A stretch of 64,000 bases of DNA from an uncultured Eubacteriales bacterium (GTDB taxonomy: Bacteria; Bacillota; Clostridia; Lachnospirales; Lachnospiraceae). Each line of letters begins with the position of its first letter. Position 1 is the first letter of the stretch. Shown here one piece after another: positions 16,764 through 26,055 of the stretch. Below the pieces are notes generated by a model. It was not told where the DNA came from. It ran no database searches and saw nothing but the letters and a program-made list of their open reading frames with translations. Made by a program: the position numbers and the translations under genes. The DNA lies in NCBI GenBank assembly GCA_900317515.1, contig ONHA01000001.1:62001-126000 (forward strand), written 5' to 3'.

Positions 16764-17639
16764 TCATATCAAATATGATAACAAAATTACGGCAAATCCG
16801 ATTACAAAGCAGTACAAAGAAAATGCCCCGATGCCTCTTCTGCCGACCATGTGCATCATCGCATGGATCACCATAAGCCCGACGATCATCGCGGTAAAGG
16901 CACCGGCCGCACAGCAGCCGATAAAGGCGATCGTGACGGTCCCCTCGGTGCTGATCCTTGAAAGCTCCAGAATAAGAGCGCCGATCACTGCCGGAATGGA
17001 AAGCAGGTAGGAAAAACGTATCGAAAGCCTGGTCGAAAAGCCAAGCAGGATCCCGCAGGTGATCACCGCGCCCGAGCGCGAGATGCCCGGCAGGACGGCC
17101 ATTCCCTGAGCAACTCCGGTGAGCAGAGTCCCGGAGAGACCGATGTCTCTCGGGAGCTTGCCGCGCGGTTTAACGCGGCTCACCACCATCATGAGGACGC
17201 CCGAGATCAGCATGCCGATGCCGACCATGATCATCGAGTAGCTGCCGCCTCCGACGAAGCTGTTCAGGACATGCCCGATAATTGCCGTCGGGATCGTCGC
17301 GATGATAATGATCAGAACAAGCTTCCGATAATTGTTGGAGATGATCCGCCGGTAGTGAGGCTCTTTTTCACTGCTTCCGATCTTCATAAAGAGCCTGATA
17401 TTGTAGAAGCAGTCTTTTGCCATGGCGACAAACGCCTTGAAAAGCTTTACAATATCTCTCTGCATGCCGATCATAATGGCAAATAAAGTCCCGACATGCA
17501 GAAAGACGTTAAAAAACTCGATATCCCCTTCAAAATGCATGAGCTGTTCAAAGATCATCAGATGGCCGGATGAGCTCACCGGCAGAAATTCCGTGATTCC
17601 CTGTACGAGCCCCAGAAAAACAGACTGCAGAAAATTCAT
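16764..17639 (-). CDS. uppP: Undecaprenyl-diphosphatase UppP (BacA)
   Basis: Membrane enzyme that dephosphorylates undecaprenyl pyrophosphate to recycle the lipid carrier for peptidoglycan; it also gives bacitracin tolerance. The 291-residue protein has the two signature motifs, GITEFLPVSSSGHL near residue 15 and PGISRSGAVITCGI near residue 185, and about eight hydrophobic segments. An AAGGAG site lies upstream. It sits between yebC and ftsK in a leftward operon. Confidence 0.96.
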   Translation of the reverse strand: MNFLQSVFLGLVQGITEFLPVSSSGHLMIFEQLMHFEGDIEFFNVFLHVGTLFAIMIGMQRDIVKLFKAFVAMAKDCFYNIRLFMKIGSSEKEPHYRRIISNNYRKLVLIIIIATIPTAIIGHVLNSFVGGGSYSMIMVGIGMLISGVLMMVVSRVKPRGKLPRDIGLSGTLLTGVAQGMAVLPGISRSGAVITCGILLGFSTRLSIRFSYLLSIPAVIGALILELSRISTEGTVTIAFIGCCAAGAFTAMIVGLMVIHAMMHMVGRRGIGAFSLYCFVIGFAVILLSYLI

Positions 17640-17675
17640 CTCCCCAAACTCCTTTTGAGCAGCGCTGTCTATGTG

Positions 17676-18407
17676 TTACTCCTCGTTCCAGTTGTGATAG
17701 ACGTTCTGGACATCATCGCTGGCGTCGAGCATATCAAGGATGCGGTTCAGCTGACCGATCACGCCTTCGTCCGTAAGTGTGACGTAATTCTGCGGGATCA
17801 TGGTCACTTCCGCTTCAGCCATCGGGATGCCCTTGGCCTTCAGCGCCTCCTCAACTTCCTGGAAGGCAGCCGGATCGGTGATGACCTCGTAGCTGTCCTC
17901 TTCCTCTTTGAAGTCTTCCGCGCCGGCGTCCAGCACTTCCATCATGAGGTCGTCCGGATCCATATCGCATTCTTCCTTGTCGATGATGATCTGGCCCTTC
18001 TCGTCAAACATGAAGGAGACGCAGCCCGGTGTTCCGATGTTGCCGCCGCCCTTTGTAAATGCAGCCCTGACATCGGCCGCCGTGCGGTTCTTATTGTCCG
18101 TAAGCGTGCGGACGATGATGGCCGTGCCGCCCGGGCCGTAGCCTTCATAGGTGATCGACTCGTAATTTGCGCCGCTGCCGTCGCCGGCTGCCTTCTTGAT
18201 GCCGCGCTCGATCGTATCGTTCGGCATGTTGTTGGCCTTTGCCTTGGCAATGACGGTTGCCAGCTTGAAGTTGTTGGACGGGTCCGGGCCGCCTTCCTTG
18301 ACGGCGACGGCGATTTCACGTCCGATGATGGTGAAGATCTTGCCCTTGGCGGCGTCGTTCTTCTCTTTCTTATGCTTGATGTTGGCGAATTTTGAATGTC
18401 CTGACAT
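17676..18407 (-). CDS. yebC: YebC/PmpR-family protein (TACO1 homolog)
   Basis: The family is annotated as a transcription regulator but also includes TACO1-type translation factors that help ribosomes through difficult sequences. The 243-residue protein begins MSGHSKFANIKHKKEKNDAAKGK and contains NNMPNDTIERGIKK and YEGYGPGG, diagnostic of the family. AAAGGAG is five bases from ATG. It is the first gene after the promoter at 18462-18490 and is followed by uppP. Confidence 0.95.
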   Translation of the reverse strand: MSGHSKFANIKHKKEKNDAAKGKIFTIIGREIAVAVKEGGPDPSNNFKLATVIAKAKANNMPNDTIERGIKKAAGDGSGANYESITYEGYGPGGTAIIVRTLTDNKNRTAADVRAAFTKGGGNIGTPGCVSFMFDEKGQIIIDKEECDMDPDDLMMEVLDAGAEDFKEEEDSYEVITDPAAFQEVEEALKAKGIPMAEAEVTMIPQNYVTLTDEGVIGQLNRILDMLDASDDVQNVYHNWNEE

Positions 18408-18461
18408 ACATACTCCTTTACACGGCCCTGCCGTTATTATCTTAATTCAAAGTCAAACTTT

Positions 18462-18490
18462 ATCATACCATTTTTTTAATGGTGAAGCAA
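18462..18490 (-). promoter_or_regulatory. Promoter of the yebC-uppP-ftsK-nfnAB unit
   Basis: TTGCTT (-35, 18485-18490), 17-base spacer, TATGAT (-10, 18462-18467). The spacer itself is a small palindrome, ccattaaaaaaatgg. The predicted leader is about 45 bases. Confidence 0.65.
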
Positions 18491-18521
18491 GAAAAGATTT
18501 TAATTGCTTTGCGGCAGCGTC

Positions 18522-19688
18522 TCACACCAGTTCGCGCATCGACACGGTGCGTCCGTCCCGCATAAAATGCCGCGGCACGCGCTTTGTGATGTCGCAGACG
18601 AGCTCGTAATTGAATCTGCCCGAGAGAGCTCCGATTTCCTCCGCCGTGATCGTCTCGCTGCCCTGGCTGCCGAGCAGGACGACCTCGTCGCAGCGGGCAG
18701 CTCCCGGAATATCCGTCACATCCACCATAAACTGGTCCATGCAGACGCGGCCCAGGATCGGAGCCTTCCTGCCCCGGATCAGTACATACCCTTTGTTGGA
18801 CAGCTGTCTCGGATATCCGTCCGCATATCCGACCGGGATCGTTGCTACCCGCATGGGTTTCCTGACCGTAAATGTTCCTCCGTAGCTGATCTCGGCGCCC
18901 GGAAGCAGGTCCTTTACATAGCTTATATGGCTCACGAGCCTCATGACCGGCATGAGAGGCTGCACTTCCTCACGCACATCGTCCGACGGCAGGAGCCCGT
19001 AGAGGGTGATGCCGGCGCGGACCATGGAGAGGTTTGCATTTTTCAGGCGGAAAATGCCTGCGCTGTTGCTTGCATGGTGGATCGGCACGACAACGCCGGC
19101 CTCATCAAGCTTTCTTGAAAATGCGTTGTAGCGCTCAAGCTGCCTCTCTGCCGGCGCGATCGACGGCTCATCGGCTCTCGCAAAATGCGTAAAGAGTCCC
19201 TCGATCCTGATGCCGGGCAGACCGGCGATCTTTTTTATCGTCTCAACGGACTCATCCGTGTCCGCAAATCCGATCCGGCTCATGCCGGTGTCGACCGCAA
19301 GATGGACCAGCGCCTTCCTTCCGAGGCTCACCGCCTGCCGCGAGATTCCCTCGGCCGCTTCGTAATCGAACACCGCAAAACGGATATCGTAGTCGATCAT
19401 GTCCGCCCACGATTCGGAAAATGCATACGAAAGCAGCAGGATCGGCTTCCGTATACCGTTCCGGCGAAGCTCCATGCCCTCCTCGGCCGCCGCGACGGCA
19501 AAACCCCAGAGACAGGGATCATTTTCAAGGAGATGCGCAATCTGGACCGCCCCGTGGCCGTAGGCATCCGCCTTGATCACCGCCGTGATCTGCGTTTCCG
19601 GATCGATTCTGCTCTCCATTTGTTTCATATTGAATGTCACGGCGTCGAGATTGATCTCGGCGCGCACACGCATATGCTTTTCACTCAT
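18522..19688 (-). CDS. alr: Alanine racemase
   Basis: PLP enzyme that makes D-alanine for peptidoglycan. The 388-residue protein has the PLP lysine in AVIKADAYGHGA near residue 40, a TIM-barrel N-terminal domain, and a C-terminal beta domain with the catalytic tyrosine in AGITLYGLLP and a metal or carbamylated-lysine region near GRVCMDQFMVDV. AAGGGG precedes ATG. It lies 15 bases after nnrD, the same pairing (yjeF then alr) that is common in Firmicutes. Confidence 0.96.
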   Translation of the reverse strand: MSEKHMRVRAEINLDAVTFNMKQMESRIDPETQITAVIKADAYGHGAVQIAHLLENDPCLWGFAVAAAEEGMELRRNGIRKPILLLSYAFSESWADMIDYDIRFAVFDYEAAEGISRQAVSLGRKALVHLAVDTGMSRIGFADTDESVETIKKIAGLPGIRIEGLFTHFARADEPSIAPAERQLERYNAFSRKLDEAGVVVPIHHASNSAGIFRLKNANLSMVRAGITLYGLLPSDDVREEVQPLMPVMRLVSHISYVKDLLPGAEISYGGTFTVRKPMRVATIPVGYADGYPRQLSNKGYVLIRGRKAPILGRVCMDQFMVDVTDIPGAARCDEVVLLGSQGSETITAEEIGALSGRFNYELVCDITKRVPRHFMRDGRTVSMRELV

Positions 19689-19703
19689 TGAACTACCCCT
19701 TCA

Positions 19704-21197
19704 TTAAATGATCTTTGTAAGCGAGCGGATGATGTCCGAGGCGGTCATGCCGCGCTCTCCGTTTATTTCCCGGGCCCTGTCGCCGGCCTGACCGTGAACG
19801 AAGGCGGCAAGCGCACCCGCATAAGCCGGATCGGTCCCCTGCGCCAGGAATCCGGCGAGAATGCCTGAAAGCACATCGCCGCTGCCGGCCGTCGCCATGC
19901 CGGCGTTGCCGGATGTGTTGATAAAGACAGTACCGTTCTTATCCGCAATGACGGTTCTTGCATCTTTAAGCAGTACCTGCGCTCCGGAAGCTCCTGCGTA
20001 TTCCAGAGCCGAACTGACCGGATCGGCCTTCAGATCAATGATCGGTTTGCCGGAAAGCCGTGCCATCTCCCCCATATGCGGTGTGATGTAAAGCGGTCCC
20101 TCGTGCCGGCTTAAAAGGTCTGTGTCACCGCCGATGACATTCAGCCCGTCCGCGTCGATGACCAGGGGCTTGCCGCACTCGCAAAGAAGCGTTTCGACGA
20201 TGAGACGCGTCTTCTTCGAGTTTCCGAGTCCGGGTCCGACGGCGACCGCATCTGCCCAGGCAAGATTCTCCCTGATAAGCTCCGGAATCTCCTCCTTCTT
20301 CCTGAAAACGGAAAGCAGAGCTTCCGGAAAAGCCGTCTGGACAATGGTCCGGTTGGCTTCATCCGTCATGATTTTCACCATGCCTGCCCCGGATCTTAAA
20401 GCAGCCTCCCCGGCAAGGAGCGCCGCCCCGCACATGCCCTTCGAACCGGCGATGACAAGGACCTTGCCGAATGTTCCCTTGTTTCCGGCCGGGTCTCTTG
20501 CCGGAAGGAGCTTACCGATATCATGATCCTCCAGAGAAAATGCTGTAAACGGCAATGTGCCGCGCAGCTTCTCATCATCGAAGATGCCGATCTCAGCGAT
20601 ATTCAACCGCCCTGTATACAGGGCTCCCGGGTAGAGCAGCTGCCCGGTTTTCGCGCACTCCATCGTGACGGTGACGTCCGCTTTCACGGCGCACCCGCAC
20701 ACGGCTCCCGTATCCCCGCTGATGCCGGAGGGAATATCCGCCGCGATCACAAACGCACCGGCGTCACCCATCTTCTCGATCAGGACACGGGCACTTCCGG
20801 TCACTTCCCGGGTGAGCCCGGTCCCGAAAATTGCGTCCACGATAATCGAATAGACTCTCATATCCGGGTCCTGCACTTCACGGACGCCGAGTGCCCGGCA
20901 GGACTCCATCTGAGCCTTCATATCCGCCGAGAAGCGCTCTTCATTTCCCGCGATGAGAAGATCCGCTTTGATTCCCTTTATAAAAAGGATCCTTGCAAGC
21001 GCCGCGCCGTCGCCCCCGTTGTTGCCGGTCCCGCACACGATGAGGATCCGGCCCGGATGAGTTTTCAGGGCTGCGGTCACTTCCTCCGCGATGGAGAGGG
21101 CCGCCCTCTCCATGAGCACGGCCGAGGGAACCTTCAGGTTCTTTATGGTATGGGCGTCCATCGCCCTCATTTCCTCACAAGAAACCACATGCAGCAT
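19704..21197 (-). CDS. nnrD: Bifunctional NAD(P)H-hydrate repair enzyme (epimerase plus ADP-dependent dehydratase)
   Basis: Repairs hydrated NAD(P)H. The N-terminal YjeF_N epimerase domain (about residues 1-210) has the GTGNNGGDGAALAR motif. The C-terminal ribokinase-like dehydratase domain (about 225-497) has GSKGMCGAALLAGEAALRSGAGMVK-like features (shown in part: GAALLAGEAALRSGAG), VGPGLG and the ADP-binding AGSGDVLSGILAGFLA. Length 497 is normal for the fused form. AAGGAGGT lies seven bases before ATG, and a near-consensus promoter precedes it. Transcribed together with alr. Confidence 0.95.
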   Translation of the reverse strand: MLHVVSCEEMRAMDAHTIKNLKVPSAVLMERAALSIAEEVTAALKTHPGRILIVCGTGNNGGDGAALARILFIKGIKADLLIAGNEERFSADMKAQMESCRALGVREVQDPDMRVYSIIVDAIFGTGLTREVTGSARVLIEKMGDAGAFVIAADIPSGISGDTGAVCGCAVKADVTVTMECAKTGQLLYPGALYTGRLNIAEIGIFDDEKLRGTLPFTAFSLEDHDIGKLLPARDPAGNKGTFGKVLVIAGSKGMCGAALLAGEAALRSGAGMVKIMTDEANRTIVQTAFPEALLSVFRKKEEIPELIRENLAWADAVAVGPGLGNSKKTRLIVETLLCECGKPLVIDADGLNVIGGDTDLLSRHEGPLYITPHMGEMARLSGKPIIDLKADPVSSALEYAGASGAQVLLKDARTVIADKNGTVFINTSGNAGMATAGSGDVLSGILAGFLAQGTDPAYAGALAAFVHGQAGDRAREINGERGMTASDIIRSLTKII

Positions 21198-21220
21198 ATG
21201 GCCACCTCCTTAACGCTCCT

Positions 21221-21249
21221 ATTATAAACGTGCGGGGCGCCATGTTCAA
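21221..21249 (-). promoter_or_regulatory. Promoter of nnrD-alr
   Basis: TTGAAC (-35, 21244-21249), 17-base spacer, perfect TATAAT (-10, 21221-21226), giving a short leader that holds the ribosome binding site. Divergent from the ABC-F gene promoter. Confidence 0.8.
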
Positions 21250-21271
21250 GCCGGGGAATTTCATTTTTTAG

Positions 21272-21300
21272 TGGAAAAAAGCCCCAAACTCATGTATCAT
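21272..21300 (+). promoter_or_regulatory. Promoter of the ABC-F gene
   Basis: TGGAAA (-35, 21272-21277), 17-base spacer, TATCAT (-10, 21295-21300), followed about 20 bases later by the start codon with GGAGG. A GGGG/CCCC inverted repeat (about 21253-21284) flanks the -35 region. Confidence 0.5.
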
Positions 21301-21319
21301 TAAGGTTCGGAGGTAAACC

Positions 21320-23236
21320 ATGATACTTGACGTTCAGAAAATCAGCAAGACATTTCCCGGAAATGAAGTCCTGAAGGAAGTCTCCTTCCACATCGAGGAG
21401 AAGGAAAAGGCCGCCCTTGTCGGCATCAACGGAGCCGGCAAATCGACGCTCCTTAAGATCATCATGGGCGAGCTGGCCGCGGACGACGGCCAGACTGTGA
21501 TCGCCCGCGACATGAAGGTCGGCTATCTTGCCCAGCATCAGGACCTCACCGGCGACAATACCATATTTGAGCAGCTCATGATGGTAAAGAAGGATGTTCT
21601 CACCCTCTACGAGAACATGCGCGCGTCCGAAAAACGCATGAATGATCTTTCGGGTGATGCTCTTGAAAATGAAATGCTCTCCTACGCCCGCATGCAGGAA
21701 GCCTACGACCGGGCCAACGGCTACGCCTACCGCTCGGAGGTCATCGGGGTTTTGAAGGGCCTTGGTTTTCCGGAGGAGGATTTCAGCAAGAAAGTCGGGA
21801 CTCTCTCCGGCGGTCAGAAGACCCGCGTCGCTTTAGGACGTCTCCTTCTCGAGTCCCCGGATCTTATCATCCTGGACGAGCCGACCAACCATCTTGACAT
21901 GGGCTCCATCATCTGGCTTGAGACCTATCTTCTCAATTATAAAGGGGCGGTCCTCATCGTCTCCCATGACCGCTATTTCCTGAACCGGATCGTCACGAAA
22001 GTCGTCGAGCTGGATCACGGCCGGGCCCGCACCTACAGCGGCAACTACGACGCCTACAGCGAAAAGAAGGAGCAGATCCGCCATGCGGAGTACCTGGCCT
22101 ACGTGAAGGCTCAGGAGGAACGGAAGCATCAGGAGGAGGTCATCGCGAAGCTGAAATCCTTCAACCGCGAGAAATCGATCAAGCGCGCAGAGAGCCGTGA
22201 GAAAATGCTCGCGAGGATGGACATGCCCGACAAGCCGCTCGGAGACAACGCGGTCATGGAGCTCACTTTCACACCGAAGATCGACAGCGGCAAGGATGTC
22301 CTTACCGTCGAGGGTCTCGCAAAGGGATTTGACGGGCAGCAGCTCTTCTCCGATCTTCATTTTGAGATCAAAAAAGGCGAGCATGTAGCCCTGATCGGCT
22401 CGAACGGTACCGGAAAATCCACGATCTTAAAGATCCTGAACGGACTTCTTCCGCCGGACGCCGGTGCCTTCACGCTCGGTTCCAATGTCCACATCGGCTA
22501 CTATGACCAGGAGATGCATGTGCTCTCCCCGGAGAAGACGATTTTCGAGGAGATCTCGGACGCCTATCCGACATTGAACAACACGAAGATCCGGTCCAGT
22601 CTGGCTGCCTTCCTCTTCACCGGGGAGGATGTATTAAAGCGGATCGCGGATCTCTCCGGCGGCGAGATGGCCCGCGTCTCCCTCTGCAAGCTCATGCTCG
22701 GGGACTGCAATTTCATCATTCTCGACGAGCCGACCAACCATCTCGACATCGACTCGCGTGAGATCCTCGAATCGGCCCTGAATGCCTACACGGGAACGCT
22801 TCTCTACGTCTCCCACGACCGTTACTTCATCAACAGGACGGCTCACCGCATTCTGGATCTCACCGGAAAGACGCTAATCAACTATATCGGCAACTACGAC
22901 TATTATCTCGAGAAAAAAGAGATTCTGGAAAATGCAATCCTCGGCACCGGATGTGCCGACGGCGAGGAGAAGGCCGAGACCGAGGCCAAGCTGGACTGGA
23001 AGGCTCAGAAGGAGGAGCAGGCCAGAAAACGCAAGCTCGCAAATGATATAAAGAAGACGGAGGCTGAGATCGCCTCCCTTGAGGAGGAGAACGCATCCAT
23101 TGAGGCTCAGTTCCTCGATCCGGCGGTGGCGGCGGATCACATTCAGCTGACCCAGCTGGGGAGGCGCCAGTCCGAGATTGAGACGAGGCTCGCGGAGCTC
23201 TACGATCTGTGGGAGGAGCTCTCACTAAAAGAATAA
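21320..23236 (+). CDS. ABC-F family ATPase (YdiF/Uup-like ribosome-associated factor)
   Basis: Two ABC ATPase domains in one soluble chain without membrane segments. The first has Walker A GINGAGKST (about 37) and signature LSGGQKTRVAL; the second has GSNGTGKST (about 360) and LSGGEMARVSL. Both have LDEPTNHLD. They are joined by a basic alpha-helical linker and followed by a coiled-coil tail (about 555-635) rich in Lys and Glu. ABC-F proteins act on the ribosome, either in translation quality control or antibiotic protection. This domain layout looks like a housekeeping type, but the subfamily cannot be fixed by eye. It is one of only three plus-strand genes. Confidence 0.92.
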   Translation: MILDVQKISKTFPGNEVLKEVSFHIEEKEKAALVGINGAGKSTLLKIIMGELAADDGQTVIARDMKVGYLAQHQDLTGDNTIFEQLMMVKKDVLTLYENMRASEKRMNDLSGDALENEMLSYARMQEAYDRANGYAYRSEVIGVLKGLGFPEEDFSKKVGTLSGGQKTRVALGRLLLESPDLIILDEPTNHLDMGSIIWLETYLLNYKGAVLIVSHDRYFLNRIVTKVVELDHGRARTYSGNYDAYSEKKEQIRHAEYLAYVKAQEERKHQEEVIAKLKSFNREKSIKRAESREKMLARMDMPDKPLGDNAVMELTFTPKIDSGKDVLTVEGLAKGFDGQQLFSDLHFEIKKGEHVALIGSNGTGKSTILKILNGLLPPDAGAFTLGSNVHIGYYDQEMHVLSPEKTIFEEISDAYPTLNNTKIRSSLAAFLFTGEDVLKRIADLSGGEMARVSLCKLMLGDCNFIILDEPTNHLDIDSREILESALNAYTGTLLYVSHDRYFINRTAHRILDLTGKTLINYIGNYDYYLEKKEILENAILGTGCADGEEKAETEAKLDWKAQKEEQARKRKLANDIKKTEAEIASLEEENASIEAQFLDPAVAADHIQLTQLGRRQSEIETRLAELYDLWEELSLKE

Positions 23237-23266
23237 AGACGGAGTTCCTTGGACGGCTCCATAAAG

Positions 23267-23296
23267 AAAAGCAGCTCGAATGAGCTGCTTTTCTCT
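23267..23296. terminator. Bidirectional terminator between the ABC-F gene and icd
   Basis: Eleven-base perfect arms aaaagcagctc (23267-23277) and gagctgctttt (23282-23292) with a GAAT loop and T-rich sequence on both strands. It serves two convergent genes. Confidence 0.9.
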
Positions 23297-23332
23297 ATAT
23301 AGCCGCCCCGGAAAAGGGAGTCTCAATTACTC

Positions 23333-24541
23333 TCACATCATCGTATCCAGCGTCGCACGGATCGCCTTGATGAACCCTTCCGTCGTCATCACCTCGACGT
23401 TCGGCAGCTCCGTGATGCGGGCCAGGTCGCCCGTCATCTTCCCGGACTCGACCGTCGCGATAACGGCCTGCTCGAGTTTGCCGGCGAAGTCGACAAGGGC
23501 TGTATTTCCGTCAAGCTCACCGCGCTTTCTCAGTGCGCCGGTCCATGCAAAGATCGTCGCAACCGAGTTTGTGGAGGTCTGCTCGCCTTTCAGGTGCTTG
23601 TAATAGTGGCGCTGCACGGTTCCGTGAGCCGCCTCATACTCGAAATACCCGTGCGGGGAGACCAGAACGGAGGTCATCATCGCAAGAGAACCGAAGGCGG
23701 AGGACAGCATGTCGGACTGAACGTCGCCGTCATAGTTCTTGAGCGCCAGGACAAAGCCGCCGTCCGTCTTCATGAGGCGGGCAACGATGTCGTCGATCAG
23801 CGTGTAGAAGTAGGTGATGCCGGCCTCCTTGAAGAGGTCCTTGAACTCCTCCTCATAGATCCGGGCGAAAATGTTCTTGAACTCGCCGTCGTAAGTCTTG
23901 GAAATCGTATCTTTCGCGCCGAACCAGAGGTCCTGTTTCACCGACAGCGCATAGGAGAAGCAGGCGCGTGCAAAGCTCTCGATGGAGGCATCCAGGTTGT
24001 ACATGCCCATAAAGACACCCGGTCCCTTGAAATCAAAGACCGTCTGGCGGGTCTCCGTGCCGTCGGCGGCCGTGAAGATGATCTCCGCCTTGCCCGGGCC
24101 TTCAATCCGCATCTCGGTGTTCTTGTAGACATCGCCGTAGGCGTGACGCGCGATCGTGATCGGCTTCATCCAGTTGCGGACGACCGGACGGATCCCTTTT
24201 ACCAGGATCGGAGCACGGAAAACAGTGCCGTCCAGCATGGAGCGGATCGTGCCGTTCGGGCTCTTGGTCAAGTGCTTTAAGTTGTACTCCTTCATGCGGT
24301 CTTTGTTGGACGTGATCGTCGCACATTTGACCGAGACACCGTACTTCATGTTCGCCTTTGCGGCCTCAATTGTGATCTGATCGTCGGAATCGTCACGATT
24401 CTTAAGGCTGAGGTCATAGTACTCGGTGCTCAAGTCAATGTAAGGCGTAAGGAGCTCATCCTTGACCATCTGCCAGATGATTCTGGTCATCTCGTCGCCG
24501 TCCATCTCAACAAGGGGGGTTGTCATCTTAATCTTTTCCAT
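23333..24541 (-). CDS. icd: NADP-dependent isocitrate dehydrogenase (homodimeric, eukaryote-like type)
   Basis: Oxidises isocitrate to 2-oxoglutarate with NADP+. The 402-residue protein has N-terminal [33 protein letters not shown], the metal-binding YDGDVQSD and the NADP-binding [12 protein letters not shown] segment, all typical of the homodimeric eukaryote-like IDH clade. GGAGGAG and ATTATT precede ATG. It directly follows the Re-citrate-synthase-like gene (22-base gap), which supports a role in 2-oxoglutarate supply. Confidence 0.96.
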   Translation of the reverse strand: MEKIKMTTPLVEMDGDEMTRIIWQMVKDELLTPYIDLSTEYYDLSLKNRDDSDDQITIEAAKANMKYGVSVKCATITSNKDRMKEYNLKHLTKSPNGTIRSMLDGTVFRAPILVKGIRPVVRNWMKPITIARHAYGDVYKNTEMRIEGPGKAEIIFTAADGTETRQTVFDFKGPGVFMGMYNLDASIESFARACFSYALSVKQDLWFGAKDTISKTYDGEFKNIFARIYEEEFKDLFKEAGITYFYTLIDDIVARLMKTDGGFVLALKNYDGDVQSDMLSSAFGSLAMMTSVLVSPHGYFEYEAAHGTVQRHYYKHLKGEQTSTNSVATIFAWTGALRKRGELDGNTALVDFAGKLEQAVIATVESGKMTGDLARITELPNVEVMTTEGFIKAIRATLDTMM

Positions 24542-24563
24542 AATAATCTCCTCCTATTATGTA

Positions 24564-25976
24564 TCACCTGACCGGCCTGACCGGTGTTTCAAGTGCAAGT
24601 TCCTTCTTTGCCTTCTCGGTCTGCTCAAAAAGTTCATCGTTTGTGATGACCGTCACGCGTCCGCCGTCATACTGGGCATCGACCCATTCCTTGATTCTGA
24701 GGACGAGCGGGGACTTCTTGTCCACCTCATCGCCTCCGGTAAGCTTGTAATGACGGTTGACCCAGTGGGCAATGCCGGCAAGACCCGAGGTATTGGAGAT
24801 CGACACTTCGACCGGACGATTCAGGAACTTTTCCGTATCGAAGATGTTGTAGATCTCTTCATTTTTCAGAAGCCCGTCCGCATGGATGCCGGCTCTCGTG
24901 ATGTTGAAGTTCTCACCCACAAACGGTGTTCTCGGCGGGATGTGGTAGCCGATCTCCTTCTCATAATACTCGGCGAGCTCGGTGATGACCGTCGTATCCA
25001 TGCCGTCCAGCGTGCCGCGCAGCTGCGCATACTCGAAGACCATCGCTTCGAGCGGCGTATTGCCGGTGCGCTCACCGATGCCGAAGAGCGAGCAGTTGAC
25101 GCCGGAAGCGCCGTACAGCCAGGCAGTCGTGGAGTTGGAAACGGCCTTGTAGAAGTCGTTGTGGCCGTGCCACTCGATGAGAGACGAGGGGACGCCGGAG
25201 TGCGTCATGATACCGTAAATGATGCCCGGCACCGAGCGCGGGATAACCGCACCGGGATAGTTGACGCCGTAGCCCATCGTATCGCAGCAGCGGACCTTGA
25301 CCGGGATGCCGTACTGGTTCCTGAGCTTCATGAGCTCGAGACAGAACGGGATGACGTAGCCGTAGATATCGGCGCGGGTGATGTCCTCCAGGTGGCAGCG
25401 GGGGCTGATGCCCATTTCCAGGCAGTCGCGGACGATGCCGAGGTAATGGTTCATGGCCTCACGGCGGGTCATATGCATTTTATAGAAGATGTGGTAATCG
25501 GAGCAGGAAACCAGGATGCCGGTCTCTCTCATGCCCATGGACTTGACCAGCTCAAAATCCTTCTTGCTCGCGCGGATCCAGCTGGTGACCTGCGGGAAAC
25601 GGTAGTCGCGCTCAAGGCACTTCTCCACCGCTCTGCGGTCCTTCTCGTCATAGAGGAAAAATTCGCATGCGCGGATTTTGCCCAGGGGGCCGCCGAGCCT
25701 GTGCAGGTAATCATAGATGGTTACAATCTGGTCGGTCGTGTAGGGCGCTCTCGACTGCTGTCCGTCGCGGAATGTGGTGTCGGTGATCCAGATCTCGTCC
25801 GGCATGTGGTGCGGAACGATTCGGTCGTTGAACGCGATCTTCGGAACTTCATCGTAGGGATAAAGGTTCCGGAACGTGTTCGGCTGGTCAACGTCGACGA
25901 GCGGATACATGTACTCCTCGAGTTCCAGAAGATGTGAGCTGTGATTCATTCTCACCTTACGGCTTAAATCTTCCAT
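24564..25976 (-). CDS. Re-type citrate synthase-like enzyme (homocitrate/isopropylmalate synthase family)
   Basis: HMGL-like TIM-barrel enzyme with the family signature DTTFRDGQQ at residues 66-74 and the metal-binding HGHND segment further on. In Clostridia, members of this branch are Re-citrate synthases that condense acetyl-CoA with oxaloacetate; automated annotation often calls them 2-isopropylmalate synthase. The immediate downstream NADP-isocitrate dehydrogenase favours citrate synthase. No leu genes are near, and the 470-residue length has no room for the LeuA leucine-regulatory domain. Start at 25976 is set by AGGAGG eight bases upstream; an ATG ten codons earlier has no site. Confidence 0.8.
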   Translation of the reverse strand: MEDLSRKVRMNHSSHLLELEEYMYPLVDVDQPNTFRNLYPYDEVPKIAFNDRIVPHHMPDEIWITDTTFRDGQQSRAPYTTDQIVTIYDYLHRLGGPLGKIRACEFFLYDEKDRRAVEKCLERDYRFPQVTSWIRASKKDFELVKSMGMRETGILVSCSDYHIFYKMHMTRREAMNHYLGIVRDCLEMGISPRCHLEDITRADIYGYVIPFCLELMKLRNQYGIPVKVRCCDTMGYGVNYPGAVIPRSVPGIIYGIMTHSGVPSSLIEWHGHNDFYKAVSNSTTAWLYGASGVNCSLFGIGERTGNTPLEAMVFEYAQLRGTLDGMDTTVITELAEYYEKEIGYHIPPRTPFVGENFNITRAGIHADGLLKNEEIYNIFDTEKFLNRPVEVSISNTSGLAGIAHWVNRHYKLTGGDEVDKKSPLVLRIKEWVDAQYDGGRVTVITNDELFEQTEKAKKELALETPVRPVR

Positions 25977-26052
25977 AATAATATCCTCCTTTATGATCAT
26001 CCGCATGATGGGAAATGAGAACCTTACCTCCGATCTCCCGCGGAATCTTCAT
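25957..26052 (-). CDS. Possible 31-residue upstream peptide before the Re-citrate-synthase gene
   Basis: An ATG six bases after a GGAGGAG site at the end of pncC opens a 31-codon frame starting MKIPREIGGKVLISHHADDH and ending at TAA inside the first codons of the next gene (20-base overlap, different frame). The gap between pncC and the next gene is exactly filled by it. I recognise no homolog. It could be a coupling or leader peptide, or a chance frame in a 79-base gap. Confidence 0.35.
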   Translation of the reverse strand: MKIPREIGGKVLISHHADDHKGGYYYGRFKP

Positions 26053-26055
26053 TTT

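Noticed and set aside
18485-18520. Terminator after alr
   Set aside because: The possible AAGCAA/TTGCTT pairing is weak and its sequence overlaps the yebC promoter -35, so I did not call it.
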